64,000 nt of DNA from Pleurodeles waltl (Eukaryota > Chordata > Amphibia > Caudata > Salamandridae), in contig NC_090437.1 in the NCBI RefSeq assembly GCF_031143425.1, positions 847,243,978 to 847,307,977 on the forward strand. The letters run 5' to 3'. The position numbers and the translations under genes are program-made. Each line of letters opens with the position of its first letter. Positions within the stretch are counted from its first letter, which is position 1. The notes beneath the pieces were generated by a model that had not been told where the DNA came from, did no database searches, and saw only the letters and a list, made by a program, of their open reading frames with translations. This document shows, piece after piece, positions 30,255-41,955 of this stretch.

Positions 30255-31160
30255 TCGTAAATTCCACGATGCCGTTTGGATTACTGGGCATTTGACTGCA
30301 CTCGAGTGATCTTCATTTTGGATAATCACTCCGTTGGTAATATAGCATAGTAAAAGTATATGCCATGCCACTGTATGGGCTCTGCACTCCTGCTTGGCAA
30401 TCTCCATTCCCCCACTTTTGCCAACTGAATTACATATGTTAGTGATGAGACTGTTTGAATAATTAAGGAAAACAGACCATGATTGTATATATCTTTTTAT
30501 TGATAATCACCCCGTTTACTTGACTACTAGTATTTGAACTTGTCTTACATTAAGTCAATTGTATCGGATTTTATTTATTGTGTTTGCTTTATTACTCTAT
30601 TAGTAGCGACCGCTTTCGGCATGCTACTTCCCAAGGGGCCCCCCGTATAACAAGGGATGGTAAGCATACTGTCTTGTTATTGTACACGACTGGTTATTAC
30701 ACACTGTTGTGTCACGGGTGTTTTCTTTCATTTTCCGTGTGTATTGATTTGATTATTTGTTTTCTAGGGCGACCATTTTTGACAAACAGTGAGCTTCAAT
30801 GTAAGTGACTGCATGATTTGTTTGACGATCTAACTCCCGCAAATTTTCTTCAATATAGACAGAAGAAGTTTTGTAATTTGTTGGTCCTGAAGAAGCGTCA
30901 TAGGATCTTTTTAGACCACTGTACGCGAAACATGTTGACCATGTCCTAGGAGACTTGTGATAATTTCCCATCTCCAACTTTAGGTAGAAAGTGGTTGAGC
31001 ATGATTTCTCATTTTCCACTTTCCTTATGTTTTTAATCTTGGTCTCAGTCCTATCCTTTGACTAATTAAATTATTTGCCTCATCGGGACTGGGAACTAAT
31101 TTTATAAGTCACTCTCCTGCCAGGAATAGTGCCTGACCGTGACACTAAGTCATTTTGTGT
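30255..31160. mobile_element. Non-L1 insertion replacing the L1 endonuclease
   Basis: About 0.9 kb of AT-rich DNA sits where ORF2 endonuclease should be. It contains a hammerhead-like motif (30887-30931), like the fragments at 251 and 46577, so it may be a Penelope-type insertion accompanied by deletion of L1 sequence. No clear TSD found, and the borders are approximate. Confidence 0.45.
30887..30931 (+). other. Hammerhead-like motif
   Basis: CTGAAGA (fits CUGANGA), an extra A, a GCGT/ACGC stem closing a 24-nt loop, then GAAAC. Core order is right for hammerhead stem II. The flanks TTGGTC and TGTTGACC could pair as an outer helix. The extra A makes activity uncertain. Confidence 0.4.
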
Positions 31161-31311
31161 CCTCCACTATGGCAGCCACTTAAAAAGATCTCCGGCAAAG
31201 AGCCCCCTAACGGGGAGCCCGTCAGACATTGCAGCGCCGGTCTGACGAGGAGCTACCCGATGATGAAGCATGACATCCTCCTGGATGTGTGAGGGCTCTT
31301 GCTCCTGAACA

Positions 31312-32400
31312 TTAACGTCCCCTAGTTTCTTTCTTCCTTGGAACAGTGTACACCTTTTTTGCATGAATTGGTGTGTTGGTCAGAATCTCTCCCGCTGACA
31401 TCTTCGGACAGGTCCGCGCTCCGTAGTGAAGCCACCGCTTCCAGGGCTGCCTTTCTGTCTGATTCATTCTGCGCTGGGGTCGGTCCGATGCCAGTTCGGG
31501 GTCTACTGCGTTGTCTTCTTGTTCTCCTACGTTCACGCCTCGGCATCTGTCTCTTCCTGGCATGTGGGTCCACCCCGCTCTGTGTGACTCCAGCCACTCC
31601 CACGCTTCCTCAGGTGTCTGGAGGAAGATGGTATGCCCATCAATGATCAATCTCAGTCTGGCTGGGAATAGAAGGAAATACTGGATGCCCTCCTCCCGGA
31701 GTGCTCGTTTTACCACCACGTAGGAGGCCCGCCTGTTCTGGACTTCCACCGTGAGATCCGGGAATAGACTTACTGTTCCGTTCTCCACACGGAAGGGGCC
31801 GGCCTCCCTGGCTCGTTGAAGCAACACGTCTCTGTCCCTATAATGCAGCAGTTTAGTCACCACTACCCACGTTGGTCTGCCTGGGGCAGGCGGTCTTGAT
31901 GGTACTCGGTGCACCCTTTCCAATGCAAAAAAGTGGGTACGTTTTTCCGGAGCTACCTCTGATTTGAGCCACTTCTCTAGGTAGGCCACCATGTCGTTTT
32001 CCTCAACGCCTTCCGAGAGGCCGATTACTCACACATTGTTCCTTAGATTTCGACCCTCAGCATCTTCAGCGCAGCGTTCCAATCATTGGACACGGTCTGT
32101 CAACTGGAGAACGGTAGCTTTGATTTCCAGTTGTGCCGGTGCGAGATCCGCAAGTGTGGTCTCAGTGCCCGAGACTCTATCCGCTAATTTCTGATGGTTA
32201 GCTCTCAGTAGGTCCAGCTCCGCTGATACCAGACCGATGTCCCGCTGTAGTGTTGTCTTGGACTCTTCTATGGCTCCCAGGATCTTGTCCAATGTGACTT
32301 GGAGGGAGTACGGGATTGGGTCCGTCAGGTCCGATTGGGCCATGTCACTAGTGCGGCAGCGGCCCTGAGCCTTGATCTTGTTCTGAGTTTTGGTGGTCAT
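31312..32400 (-). pseudogene. L1 ORF1 (RNA-binding protein), two stops
   Basis: The N-terminal part from 32400 has a heptad-like coiled coil (LDKILGAIEESKTTLQRDIG). Two TGA codons follow, near 32087 and 32029; the second lies in a RNNV-stop-VIGL context, where an Arg CGA to TGA change is likely. The C-terminal part (31992-31312) carries the L1 ORF1 RRM/CTD (EKRTHFFALERVHRVPSRPP, then a VVVTKLLHYRDRDVLLQRAR-like block). ORF1p normally trimerises and coats L1 RNA. It cannot be full length here. Confidence 0.85.
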
Positions 32401-33275
32401 CCGGCCCGGTAGGCGGCCCCTCGTGATGGCCTCCGGCTGTCGCCCCTGCGTTTTTCCCCCGGTGTGTGTGTTGCTTCTTCAGGGTTAGATTAGACCACAG
32501 GGGCTCTGTCTCTCTGTGTGGACCACCCTCCGCCCACCCCACTCTAACGTAGACCGTGGGAGAGAGGGGGGTCCATGTACGTTCCTTTGCTTGGATCCAC
32601 AAGGGTGGGCCCCACCAGCCCCCACCTCGTCTCGCAAGGGTTCCAATGGCCTTCCGTGGGGCCGATGCCTTAAATTCAATAGGCGGGCCCTCTGTGAGTG
32701 AAGGGGCCCCTCGGTCGGGGTCATTTAGCATCTGTGGCACCTCCCGATCAACCGGTGTGAACCGTTGACTCATGGGCGGACAACCGCCGCACTTCCACTC
32801 CTCACCTCAAGCCTCCGAAACCCAACACGGCCATCTGGTCCTCCATATGTCGTGGGCCGATTCCAGCTAGGCCCACCACCGACTCCCAAGTTTATCGTCA
32901 GGGTGGTGCTGCGTCTCTCCACTGATCCCCTGCGTTTTCCAAGGGGCGCAGCGTTGTCCCCCGCAGCCCTCCTGTTCACTGGTCGATTTCTCTGTGGCCC
33001 TCTCGTCGCACCAGTTCTCGCTTGGGAGGGAGCCTCCTTCAGGCTCACTCTGCGCTAACTGCGGTCCACTCTTCCGGACCTCCGACGGAGTCGCAAAGTG
33101 CCCCAGGGAGCCGCCAGCCGCACCGCTAGCTTCCTTACTGGGTTCCTGTCTCCTAACTGATCTCGGTGACGGGTCCCAATCCCTGGCATGGCAGTTGTAG
33201 CAGGATTGTTGATCGGGCCCGTGCGGAGCAGGAGAAGCATGCGTCCACCATCTTGCCGCTCAGGCCACGCCCCCT
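32401..33275 (-). promoter_or_regulatory. L1 5' UTR
   Basis: GC-rich DNA upstream of ORF1 on the minus strand, ending at the TSD (33276). It starts, on the minus strand, GGAGGGGGCGTGGCC, then AAGATGG, a YY1-like core as seen in other L1 promoters. Open frames on both strands here have no family features. Confidence 0.6.
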
Positions 33276-33292
33276 CCCTTACTTGCACACTT

Positions 33293-35940
33293 AAATAACA
33301 TATGATATATTGTCATTGGTGGTTCTGATTTAATATTGCTAGGAATGAAAGCACAATACTAATGAGAAGTCATTATGTCACAGCTGATGAATAATGTACA
33401 TTAGGAATCATTCAGATAAAAGACGTGCTTTCTAACTCGCTGTAGGTAGTTATAGATATAATATTAATACACATTACAGTTCAGTTTCAGCCATTAATAT
33501 TTTAAGGTTTATTATATCTGTAAGCTCTAGGAGTCATAAAGTTGACAACAATCACAGACATAAGTTATACAGAGAATGTAACAAGGTATATCACAAGTCA
33601 TAATAGAGATGTTGAACTGTAATATCATTCGTAAAATGCTAAAAGAATTATCTCTTATTGTAGCTATCAAAGTCTCTGCAGTTCAAGTTGTTTTCACCAG
33701 AAAGAACAGGTGAGGTTAAGATATCCAGTGGGTCTGTTTCTCTCACTCATGCCCTATTCTTCTTCCCCTGATATAGTGCTGATTGTCATAGATACTCTTT
33801 GCATAGGTGACAGTAAGTTAATTGAAAGGTTGACACCAGCATCACTCCTGTTCAATACAGATTGCCAGGTTAGTGCAACCTTGAAAGAAGCCACTCTTGA
33901 AGAGAACCATCATATTTTCAGGTTTTCATGATCTGCGATGGCACAATGCATGAATTCCATCAATACCATATTTTGGATATCAGTACAGATAATTATACCT
34001 TTACAATAGCCAAGAATTGTGATAACAGCACTTTTATGAAAGCTGTTTTTCCATAGATTGTGACAAACTACACAGAAAATCTTTTACAAACAAAAAGCAA
34101 CTTGTGCTGCAAGTAGTTTTAAACAGCACCCAAAGAATAAACTTCTCTGTTTAGAAGTGTATTATACAATATGTAATCTATGTTTAAGGAAGTATTAGAA
34201 TCTATCCCAATGACATAACTTGAAACATTTCATCTTGCACAGTCCATTCATCATGTTCGTAGAAAACCTACTTGCGTCTCCCAGATCAATACATGTCTGA
34301 AATATGAATTTTTTAACAGCAACACCTAAGGGCCTTATATCTGCTCTGAATGTTCACTTTACAGTTTTGTTGTGTGGAACTTCATTATGTTCAGTACACT
34401 ACATACAGCTAAAATCAGATTCAGCTTTTTTCAGGTTTCAATCCAAATGTTTCCATTCTTGAATGCCCATAAATATACATGAGGTTTTCAGTGACTTTCC
34501 TGTTTCTTTTCATGTGGCAAAGTGGTCTTAGGGATGCAGTCTTGGACTCCAGATTTCTGTTATGAGAAACATCATGGGGTTACTCAATACGAAGTTTGCT
34601 GGGTGTAATTGCCCATTGCATGTCTCTTTTTTTACCCCTTGGCCAGTAACTTGGTCGGATCAGACCCATCTATCATGGCTTCTTCTGAACCGCCACCTTC
34701 TTTTCAGGTATTTACAGCTTTTAGTTTTCTCCTCAGAGCCAGTGTATTCTTTGATTCTACGTCCTCCTTATGATTTAGTCTTTTGTACTCAAGTTCTGAT
34801 TTTTCTTGTCAGAAGACTAACCATGAATCCAGTTGTTCCAATCCAACAGTACCCAATATGGAAGTTAGGCTTCTTTTCTACTACCTATTCACATATTTAG
34901 ATAGCTGAAGTTGCAACTTCTCTTTTCTATATCCAGTACATAGGCTCAGGAGTCCTAGGCTCAAGCTTGTAAACTGTTATTCCAGTCACCAAACGTACAC
35001 TGATGATGTAACAATTTTCACACAAACTCCTATATGACTACAGAAACAACTAAGGCTCGAAATGAAGTTAATATCAAGAATGGCTTAACAGTTTACATCA
35101 CATAAAACAAAATAATGTCAATTTGGACAAAAAAGGTACAATTTAATTGGAAGCCAGGACAACAACCCAGAGAAGAAGTAAAAACATATGAATACCTATG
35201 TTTCACACTGAACACCAACTTACCAGTGCTGAATCATGTGGCAAAATGAAAGACCAATTCACACATCATATTAAAATCAGTAAAATGGTTTTCCCAAGTA
35301 TACAGAGGAAGAGCGATTGGACCAGTAATAATGGCTCTGAAACTCAAACTGTTGCAAGCACTGTCATATGTGCCTATAATACTGAAGGAAAAAAAATACA
35401 AGAACTTGGGAACCTCTATATCCAATGTGCAGAAGCTCTTTTTTACCTTCCTTCCTCAACACCACATCCAAAAATGAGCTTCTTCTTGAATAGTCCATCG
35501 ACCAAGATGATATACATCACAAACTGTTAGCTATTTATATGACTGCTGTATTACAAATAATAAGAATGTAAAACATCTAATTTTCAAAGACCAGACAACT
35601 AATCAACGTAACATTTTTCATTTTAGTTAAGGTCTGTAGAAAAATCACACAAGGATGACAACTTATGAACATTAGACCAACTCCTCACAATGTGAAATCA
35701 AACCGCAAAATGACAATAAAACGGGGATTGTATGATTCAGCTGGAATAAGAGGACTGCATGATTTGACCAAATATAAATGTATGGAATTCAAACTTAGAA
35801 GCCTTAACACAATCAACAAATTTTAAGTTTAGACGTATATTTATCCCAATTATACAGTTCATAGGATATTGAAAACAATATTAGATTGGAAAATAAACTT
35901 TGTAGATTATGCAGTTATTGTATACAATTATGAGAACAGA
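33293..35940. other. No recognisable feature
   Basis: AT-rich, apparently low-copy DNA. Several short open frames (34562-34900, 35198-35530) lack any motif. I see no element ends, RNA genes or arrays. Confidence 0.55.
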
Positions 35941-35942
35941 TA

Positions 35943-36316
35943 GGGCCTGATTCACAAAGGTAACTTACACTTTTGAATAAGTTTACATTTTTGAGTAAGT
36001 GTACCAAATTTTGGTATTCACAAACTGCATTTTTGTACTAACTTACACTTTTGTAGTAAGTCAAGCACCATAAAGGGCCAACCGGTACTAGTGCAACACC
36101 CTCCGATAGAAAATAATTGGTACTACAAAAGTGTAAGATACTACAAAAGAGTAACTTACTACAAAAGTGCAGTTTGTGAATACCAAAAAGTAGTAAACTT
36201 ACTCAAAAGTGTATGACAACAAGGGTGGAATATGTGAACAGCACATTGCAGTTGCTCTATAGTACGATTGTAGTACTAAAAAAGGTACTAAAAAAGTGTA
36301 GCTTGTGAATTAGGCA
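35943..36316. mobile_element. Foldback MITE
   Basis: Left end GGGCCTGATTCACAAAGGTA and right end, inverted, AGTGCCTAATTCACAAGCTA. The interior is rich in ACTTACACTTTTG-type inverted repeats, so the element would fold on itself. About 370 bp, no coding capacity. No clear TSD, so the superfamily is not assigned. Confidence 0.65.
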
Positions 36317-36434
36317 CTCTATCTTTATCTGTCCTGAGCTTCAAGACATACAAGTAAAATATTTAATACCAACATTTGAAGAGTTAAAACTATGACCCTA
36401 TGTAATGTAACAAATTACTGGTTCATGCTACAAA

Positions 36435-36690
36435 CTAATGGCCTGATTTAGATCTTGACAGGAGTTCCGTTGTCCCCCTGTGAAGGCAGCCCCAAGCACT
36501 CCGTCAAGCTGAAAGAGTTCCAACCACAGAATTTAGATGCATGGTGGCTGAACCTCTGTCCATGTCGACAGAGTGGAGTCCGCTGTGCAAATGGTCTACC
36601 ACTGCCGATGTAGCTGACTTAACTGCTGGCTAACCTTGCTCTGTCACCATAAGGGTATATTTAAATTCTCCATTTTAGACCATGGTCCTT
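36435..36690. mobile_element. Possible degenerate MITE
   Basis: Starts GGCCTGATTTAGATC and ends near an inverted GGAGAATTTAAATATACC. The ends resemble those at 61623-61957 only loosely. Weak evidence. Confidence 0.3.
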
Positions 36691-37284
36691 TGCCATTCCA
36701 CTGCACAGCTTTGAAGTTGCAGCTAAGCCACAGCAAACCTTCTGGTCTCAGACAGTGGGACCAGCCAAGCAGGTCCCGCTGTCTGAAAGCAGACATTTGA
36801 TCTCTGTTCCCTGCACCCAGATATGTGTGCAGAGAACAGAGATGAAAGGTTTTCTTCAGTAAGGATGGAGCTGCTGTTAAAGCAGCCCATTACTTGCTGA
36901 AGCAATGGCACCATGGGGGAGGACTTGAGGCTTCCCCCGCGATTCCAGATAGACCGTAAAGGGCATTTTGTTGAATAAAAAAAAAATAAGTAACAAAAAC
37001 ATGTTGGGACCGTGAGGAGGGCTCCCTTGTGGACCCAGATAGCCCTTAAAGGGCTAAAAAAAAGTAGCTCAATGTGTAGGCCACAGACATTCAAACTGAG
37101 CATTCAGGGTTCGAGTGCAGCCCGACTGTTTCCCTGTTTTATTTATTTTTTTAAAGTAAAAAAATGTAAGGGTGATATGCAAGGTCATTTTACTTTAAAA
37201 AAATTACAAATACATTTTTCTTTTTAAATTGTGCAGAAATATTTCATTCTAACTATATCATACATAAAAGCCTAAAAAAGTATT

Positions 37285-37620
37285 TCTCCCTCTCACACAC
37301 TCATTCAGACACTTACACACTCACTCACAAACCCACTCCGACCCTTATGCACCCACTCCCAGACCCACTGAGACCCTCATGCACCCAGTCACAGCCCCAG
37401 ACATACCCTCACACACCTATTCACAGACCCCCTCAGACTGTCACACACCCACTCACAGACCCACTGACACACTCATGCACCCAGTCACAAACCTGCGCAT
37501 ACGCTAATAGACACTAATAGACCCACTAAAACACTGATGTATGCACTCTCACATCTAGACAGACAATCTGACAGCCACTCTCACTCCAGACACACCCTCT
37601 CACACCTATTCTCAAACCCA
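37285..37620. repeat. Degenerate CA-rich tandem repeats
   Basis: Repeated ACCCACTCACAGACCCACTG and CATGCACCCAGTCACA modules with variable spacing. Simple-sequence-derived minisatellite. Confidence 0.7.
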
Positions 37621-37874
37621 GAGAGGCTGCTGCCAACTCCTGCTGCCCTCAGTCAAAGGGCCGTGTGCAGCATGGGTTTGGGTGTTTGGCCACAGGGTCT
37701 GGGTGCCGGCCAGGTCTTGCAGGCAACCTTCCCTGCACACGGATGAAGGCTGTGCATGGTGCAAGGTTGGGTGCTTATGGGAGTTGGCCTCAGGGTGGCT
37801 AACCGCCGCTATGTGGCAGTGGTTGGATTAACATATAGTAATGAAGATTACTATACGTTAAAAACAACCATAGA

Positions 37875-38139
37875 ACCATGGAAATTCACTGAATAAAACA
37901 GAGGTTACAGGGACATTATATTTAGGAAATAGAATTTTAAAAAATCATAGAAATTCACTTACAAAATCCAAAGTCTACAGGGACATTATAGTTAGGCTCA
38001 CATTTAAAACATACAAAACCATAGAAATTCACCAGTTAGAGTTACCTCAAGTAACAGCGCCCTGAGATAACTATAACTGGTGAATTTCTGTGGTTTCATA
38101 CATTTGAAATGTGAGCCTAACTATAATGTGCCTGTAACC
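37875..38139. repeat. Repeats ending in a large hairpin
   Basis: Arms at 37976-38049 and 38062-38139 are inverted copies (about 75 bp, few mismatches) around a 12-nt loop AGTAACAGCGCC. Parts of the left arm (AGAAATTCAC, TACAGGGACATTATA) are also repeated directly upstream from about 37880. Looks like a foldback-type element. Confidence 0.75.
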
Positions 38140-38149
38140 TTTGTTTTTA

Positions 38150-39600
38150 ACTATTTCTTTATTCTAAATAGTAACAGTAAAATACGATGAAAATCAGAAA
38201 ACGCATATGCAGCCAACAAAAATATGTAGACTTATTTAAATAATAAAACAAATAATAATAGTTGTATTTAATTCTTTACAATACATAAGCAAATAATATA
38301 CACATGTATACTTGTTAAAAACTATGTTTATTTTTAAAAATAATAAATAAAATATAAACATAATTTTAAAACATTTTCATAAAAATAATATAAACATTTC
38401 AAATACCAAAAATCCTAAAAGATAAAAACAAATACAATTAAACAACAATACAATAAATAATATAAATCTACTCTAACCAACATTATGGACACGCTAAGAC
38501 TCAAAAGGGTTTAGATGTTCTATTCCAAATCCATTCTAAGCAACAGTAGGGAAAGTGTTGAACTTCAGAGGGATTACATATACCATTCCATTTCATAATC
38601 ATATATTGGAAATAACTAAATATAACACATTTAGAAATAAATTAATAAATAATTCACATAAAACATATGTACATAAGACATCAAAACAATCTAAAATATG
38701 CATAATTAATTATCAATTGAAATGAATTAGGATTACCAATTGAATAAAAAATAATGTAAATTCCCACCCTTTTCCCCACATGCCCAACAACTGGCTACTA
38801 AAATATAAATTAATACAAAAATATAAAAGTTTTAAAATGCTTTCTAATTTACAAATAAAACTTAGCTAAACATAATAATGAGATAATTAAGCAATTTAAA
38901 ATAATTATTAATCTATTAAGGGTTTAGGTTACATTAGAAAATAATTAGCATCTAAATTAGATTTAAATAACACCCCACTCTGTTTGCCTTCACACTTAAC
39001 AACCTGTTACTAAAATATAAATTACAAAACGTAAATTTAACAAAATTTAAAAAAATACAAAATTAAGCTTAAATACATAAAATAACTATTAAACAATTAA
39101 ACAATTTGAATAAATAATAATCAACTAAATATTGAATTACCAATTGAAAATAATTAACATTACAATTAAATTAATTTTGAATTTTATTAACTTCCCACCA
39201 TATTCTCCTAAAAACCCACCAAAGCAGTACTGCATTATAAATAATTAAATTAAAACTCGTAAATTACATATTTAAAATTACAAACTACATTTTCAAAATT
39301 TAATTACACCTATACTAACAATAACACCAAAAATAAAATTTCTGTTATATAGTGAATTAATAAAAATACAATTTTTGACAAGTATCTTAAAATAAACAAT
39401 ATTAAATATAACTATCTTCTTGAAAATGATATTATATGTAACATAAAAGATATTCTAATCTCAGATATTGTGTTCGACAATATTTTGGTAAACTCAATAT
39501 TTAGACAAAATTCTTGTCACAAAGTGTTTAAAATATGATATTTGTGTCATTCATGATTCAAAGCTTTCGTGAATTTATAGTTCTCAGTACCTAAAATTAA
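38150..39600. repeat. AT-rich block with ~215-bp degenerate tandem repeats
   Basis: About 1.4 kb of very AT-rich DNA. C-rich islands followed by CTACTAAAATATAAATTA-like sequence recur at 38761, 38971 and 39191 (spacing 210 and 220 bp), with similar flanks such as TTACCAATTGAA. Three diverged units are visible; more may lie upstream. Confidence 0.6.
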
Positions 39601-39613
39601 CAGATGCATTTGA

Positions 39614-39638
39614 TGATGAGGATGGTGATGATGATGAC
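39614..39638. repeat. Short (GAT)n microsatellite
   Basis: GATGATGAGGATGGTGATGA and following bases: imperfect trinucleotide repeat. Confidence 0.7.
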
Positions 39639-39690
39639 TGATTTGCTAAGAGAAAATCCAGGTGTAGACACACATGGCTTGAGTCACAAA

Positions 39691-40760
39691 GAGCCTCATT
39701 TATGAGGTCCTAGCGGCACACTGCGCCACCAGAGCATAATTTCTTTCATGCTTCGGTCGCACAGTGTGATAGCCCATATTTACAAGGCCCTGAAAGGCCA
39801 CCTTGCACGGCCAGTCATGTCCTTGTAAATATGGACCCTTTCATGCATAACATTGCATGAAAGGGGCGTTCCATGGGTTTTGTTGTGGGTGTTACCACGC
39901 AACACCCATGGAACTCGAAGGAGTCTAATGCATTCCCAGATTTACAAGTCTGGAAATGCATTAGATACCTACACCTCCTCAGGAGTGGCATAAGAGTGAT
40001 GCAATGGGGAGAAATATCTTTGGGCCTCATTACGAGTGTGGTGGTCCAAGGACTGCCAGACTCGCAGTGGCGATTGGACCACCGCACTCCAGGAAGTCTG
40101 ACTGCCACATTATGACCCTGGAAGTCGGACTACCAGGCGACTGCCGTCACCATTGGGAACCAGGTTCCTGATGGGCTGACAGCGGTCAGACTCATGGTTA
40201 GCCACTTCGGTGCTGATCACGACTCCTGTTTCTACCAGCCTTTCCATGGCAGGGATCCCGCCATGGAAAGGCTCGCGGAAACACAGTGCTGACAGTGAGC
40301 ATTCAGAAGGTGCTACGATATTGACCTCGGCTCCCTCAGGGGAGTGGAAACCAATGCCATAGCATGGTCTAGCCAGTCAGCCTGACCGGAACGTCATAAT
40401 ACAATGTTCCTGCTGGGCAGCTTGACGGGAGCATTGTAATACAGCGGCATGATGGCATTGTCCACCCTGGGTTTAATGACCCCTTTTATTTCTCCCTGTT
40501 TTTTCATCTTGTAATTGTTTTTGTGCAGAAAGGTGTCCCTTCCTGCAAAAAAACAATCATCCCCACAGCGCAGTCACCCCTACACAATAGTGCAATGGTA
40601 CCTGCATTTGCACATGGCAGCAATGTGTGCACCAGAACAGGGGGAGAGGACAGAAATGTGCTGTATCTTGTATATATGGCACATTTATGTCCTTTCCCGG
40701 TGGTGCTGGGCGGTGCAGCAAGCGCACCACCCTGCGCCACTGGCCTTGTAAATGAGGACC
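39691..40760. mobile_element. MITE (outer), AAA TSD, hosting a second MITE
   Basis: Left end GAGCCTCATTTATGAGG; right end, inverted, GGTCCTCATTTACAAGG. Flanked by AAA at 39688-39690 and 40761-40763. Inner parts (the GGTGTCCCTTCCTGCA block near 40531) are shared with the element at 63285-63830. Another MITE is inserted at 40022-40483. No coding region. Confidence 0.75.
40022..40483. mobile_element. Harbinger-type MITE (inner), TTT TSD
   Basis: Ends GGGCCTCATTACGAG and, inverted, GGGGTCATTAAACC, flanked by TTT at 40019-40021 and 40484-40486. The ends match the large Harbinger TIRs (GGGGGTCATT). GC-rich interior with GGACCGCC-like motifs, related to 46970-47209. Confidence 0.75.
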
Positions 40761-40763
40761 AAA

Positions 40764-41555
40764 GACATTTACAAATGTCCGTTCAGGTGGCTGTGACCTA
40801 GAGGCCCAGTAGTAGACGGGCTGACAGGTCAAAGATTTCCAATGGCAGAGTCAGCTGGGGCATTTCTTGACAGATGGTCTATATCTACCAACAAATAAAT
40901 GGGTCCGTTAGTCCATATTCAGGGTGGAGCTGGCATGAAAGACCCCTGAAACTAGAAGAGGTACTGTGGAAAGCTTTTCTCCACAGAGAAAGTTTTTCCT
41001 GTCCAGAAAAATATTGGAAAAAGTTGAAATGCCCCAACATGGGGCACGTTTCGTATAAACAATGTGAGTGGTTGAGAATGCAGAGATGTTTTCACTTCAC
41101 TTTTAAATGGAATTCCTGAAGACTAATGGAAAACAGTGACTTTGGATGTCTCCCATATTGTTTGACAGAAAGTTTGTGAATCAGAGCAATTTGAACATCA
41201 AGACTCAAAAGTAAATTTAAAAGTATCAGTGCAGACTTTTGAAATTCTTTGAGAGTCGGCGCTCAGTATGTTAATGCAGAAGGAGTAATCTGCTACGCCA
41301 AGATGTTTAATATGTTGGTATTAAAGAAAGAAAAAAAAATGAATTTCGGTGTTACATGTGTGTTACAATAGCAAAGATGTCAAGGATGTAATGGTTTTGC
41401 TACGAGAAGTGCTGATTCCAATAAGAACACTTTTTAACAGGCATTTATTCTTCCACACAGTAAACGTAATTTCTCTAAGAGGAGAATGGAATTTAATTTA
41501 TTAGTGAACCAATATTTCTTCAGCCTCAAATATGTTTTCATCATTAAAACCTTTA
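40764..41555. other. No recognisable feature
   Basis: No coding region or repeat that I can support. Confidence 0.55.
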
Positions 41556-41563
41556 TGGATTAG

Positions 41564-41947
41564 CAGGGGCTTAGCTTCGGGGAAAGGGGGTGTTACACCC
41601 CCTAAGGAATGTATTTTGTGATAAATAGTTGGGTGCGTGTGCTTCAGGTCGGTAAAGTCAGGTGTCTGTTGGATTTCACCAGGAATTTTTACACACACAG
41701 AAACAAACACACACTCTCTCCCTCTCTCTGTTCCTAAAAACGTCTGTTATTTATTTCACAATATAATGAGCTTTCTCCCACTTAGTACACTTACCAATCT
41801 GCATTACACTTCCTTTCCACTGCATTTTAAGCCCCTCTCATGCTCCTTACTTGGGGTATAATATATTTTAACATCATGTGCCAGCCTGACTGTCGGGAAG
41901 TCTGAAGCTAACACCCACCCCATCATACTAACCAAGCTACGCCCCTG
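41564..41947. mobile_element. hAT-type MITE, 8-bp TSD
   Basis: Ends CAGGGGCTTAGCTT and, inverted, CAGGGGCGTAGCTT. Flanked by a perfect TGGATTAG duplication (41556-41563 and 41948-41955). CAGGGG ends and an 8-bp TSD are hAT hallmarks. 384 bp, no transposase. Confidence 0.92.
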
Positions 41948-41955
41948 TGGATTAG

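Larger units (their letters stand above)
26648..33275 (-). mobile_element. L1-type LINE insertion with 17-bp TSD
   Basis: The same 17-bp CCCTTACTTGCACACTT lies at 26631-26647 and 33276-33292, proving target-primed insertion. On the minus strand the order is a GC-rich 5' UTR (33275-32401), ORF1 (32400 to about 31312), foreign DNA (about 31160-30255), ORF2 RT to C terminus (30250-27286), and 3' UTR with AATAAA (about 26670) and an A/T tail. ORF1 and ORF2 carry stops and frameshifts, so it is dead. Having a 5' UTR, it was inserted at or near full length. Confidence 0.9.

Noticed and set aside
32401..33288. Several GC-rich open frames on both strands
   Set aside because: They lie in the L1 5' UTR, which is GC-rich and stop-poor; none matches a known protein feature.
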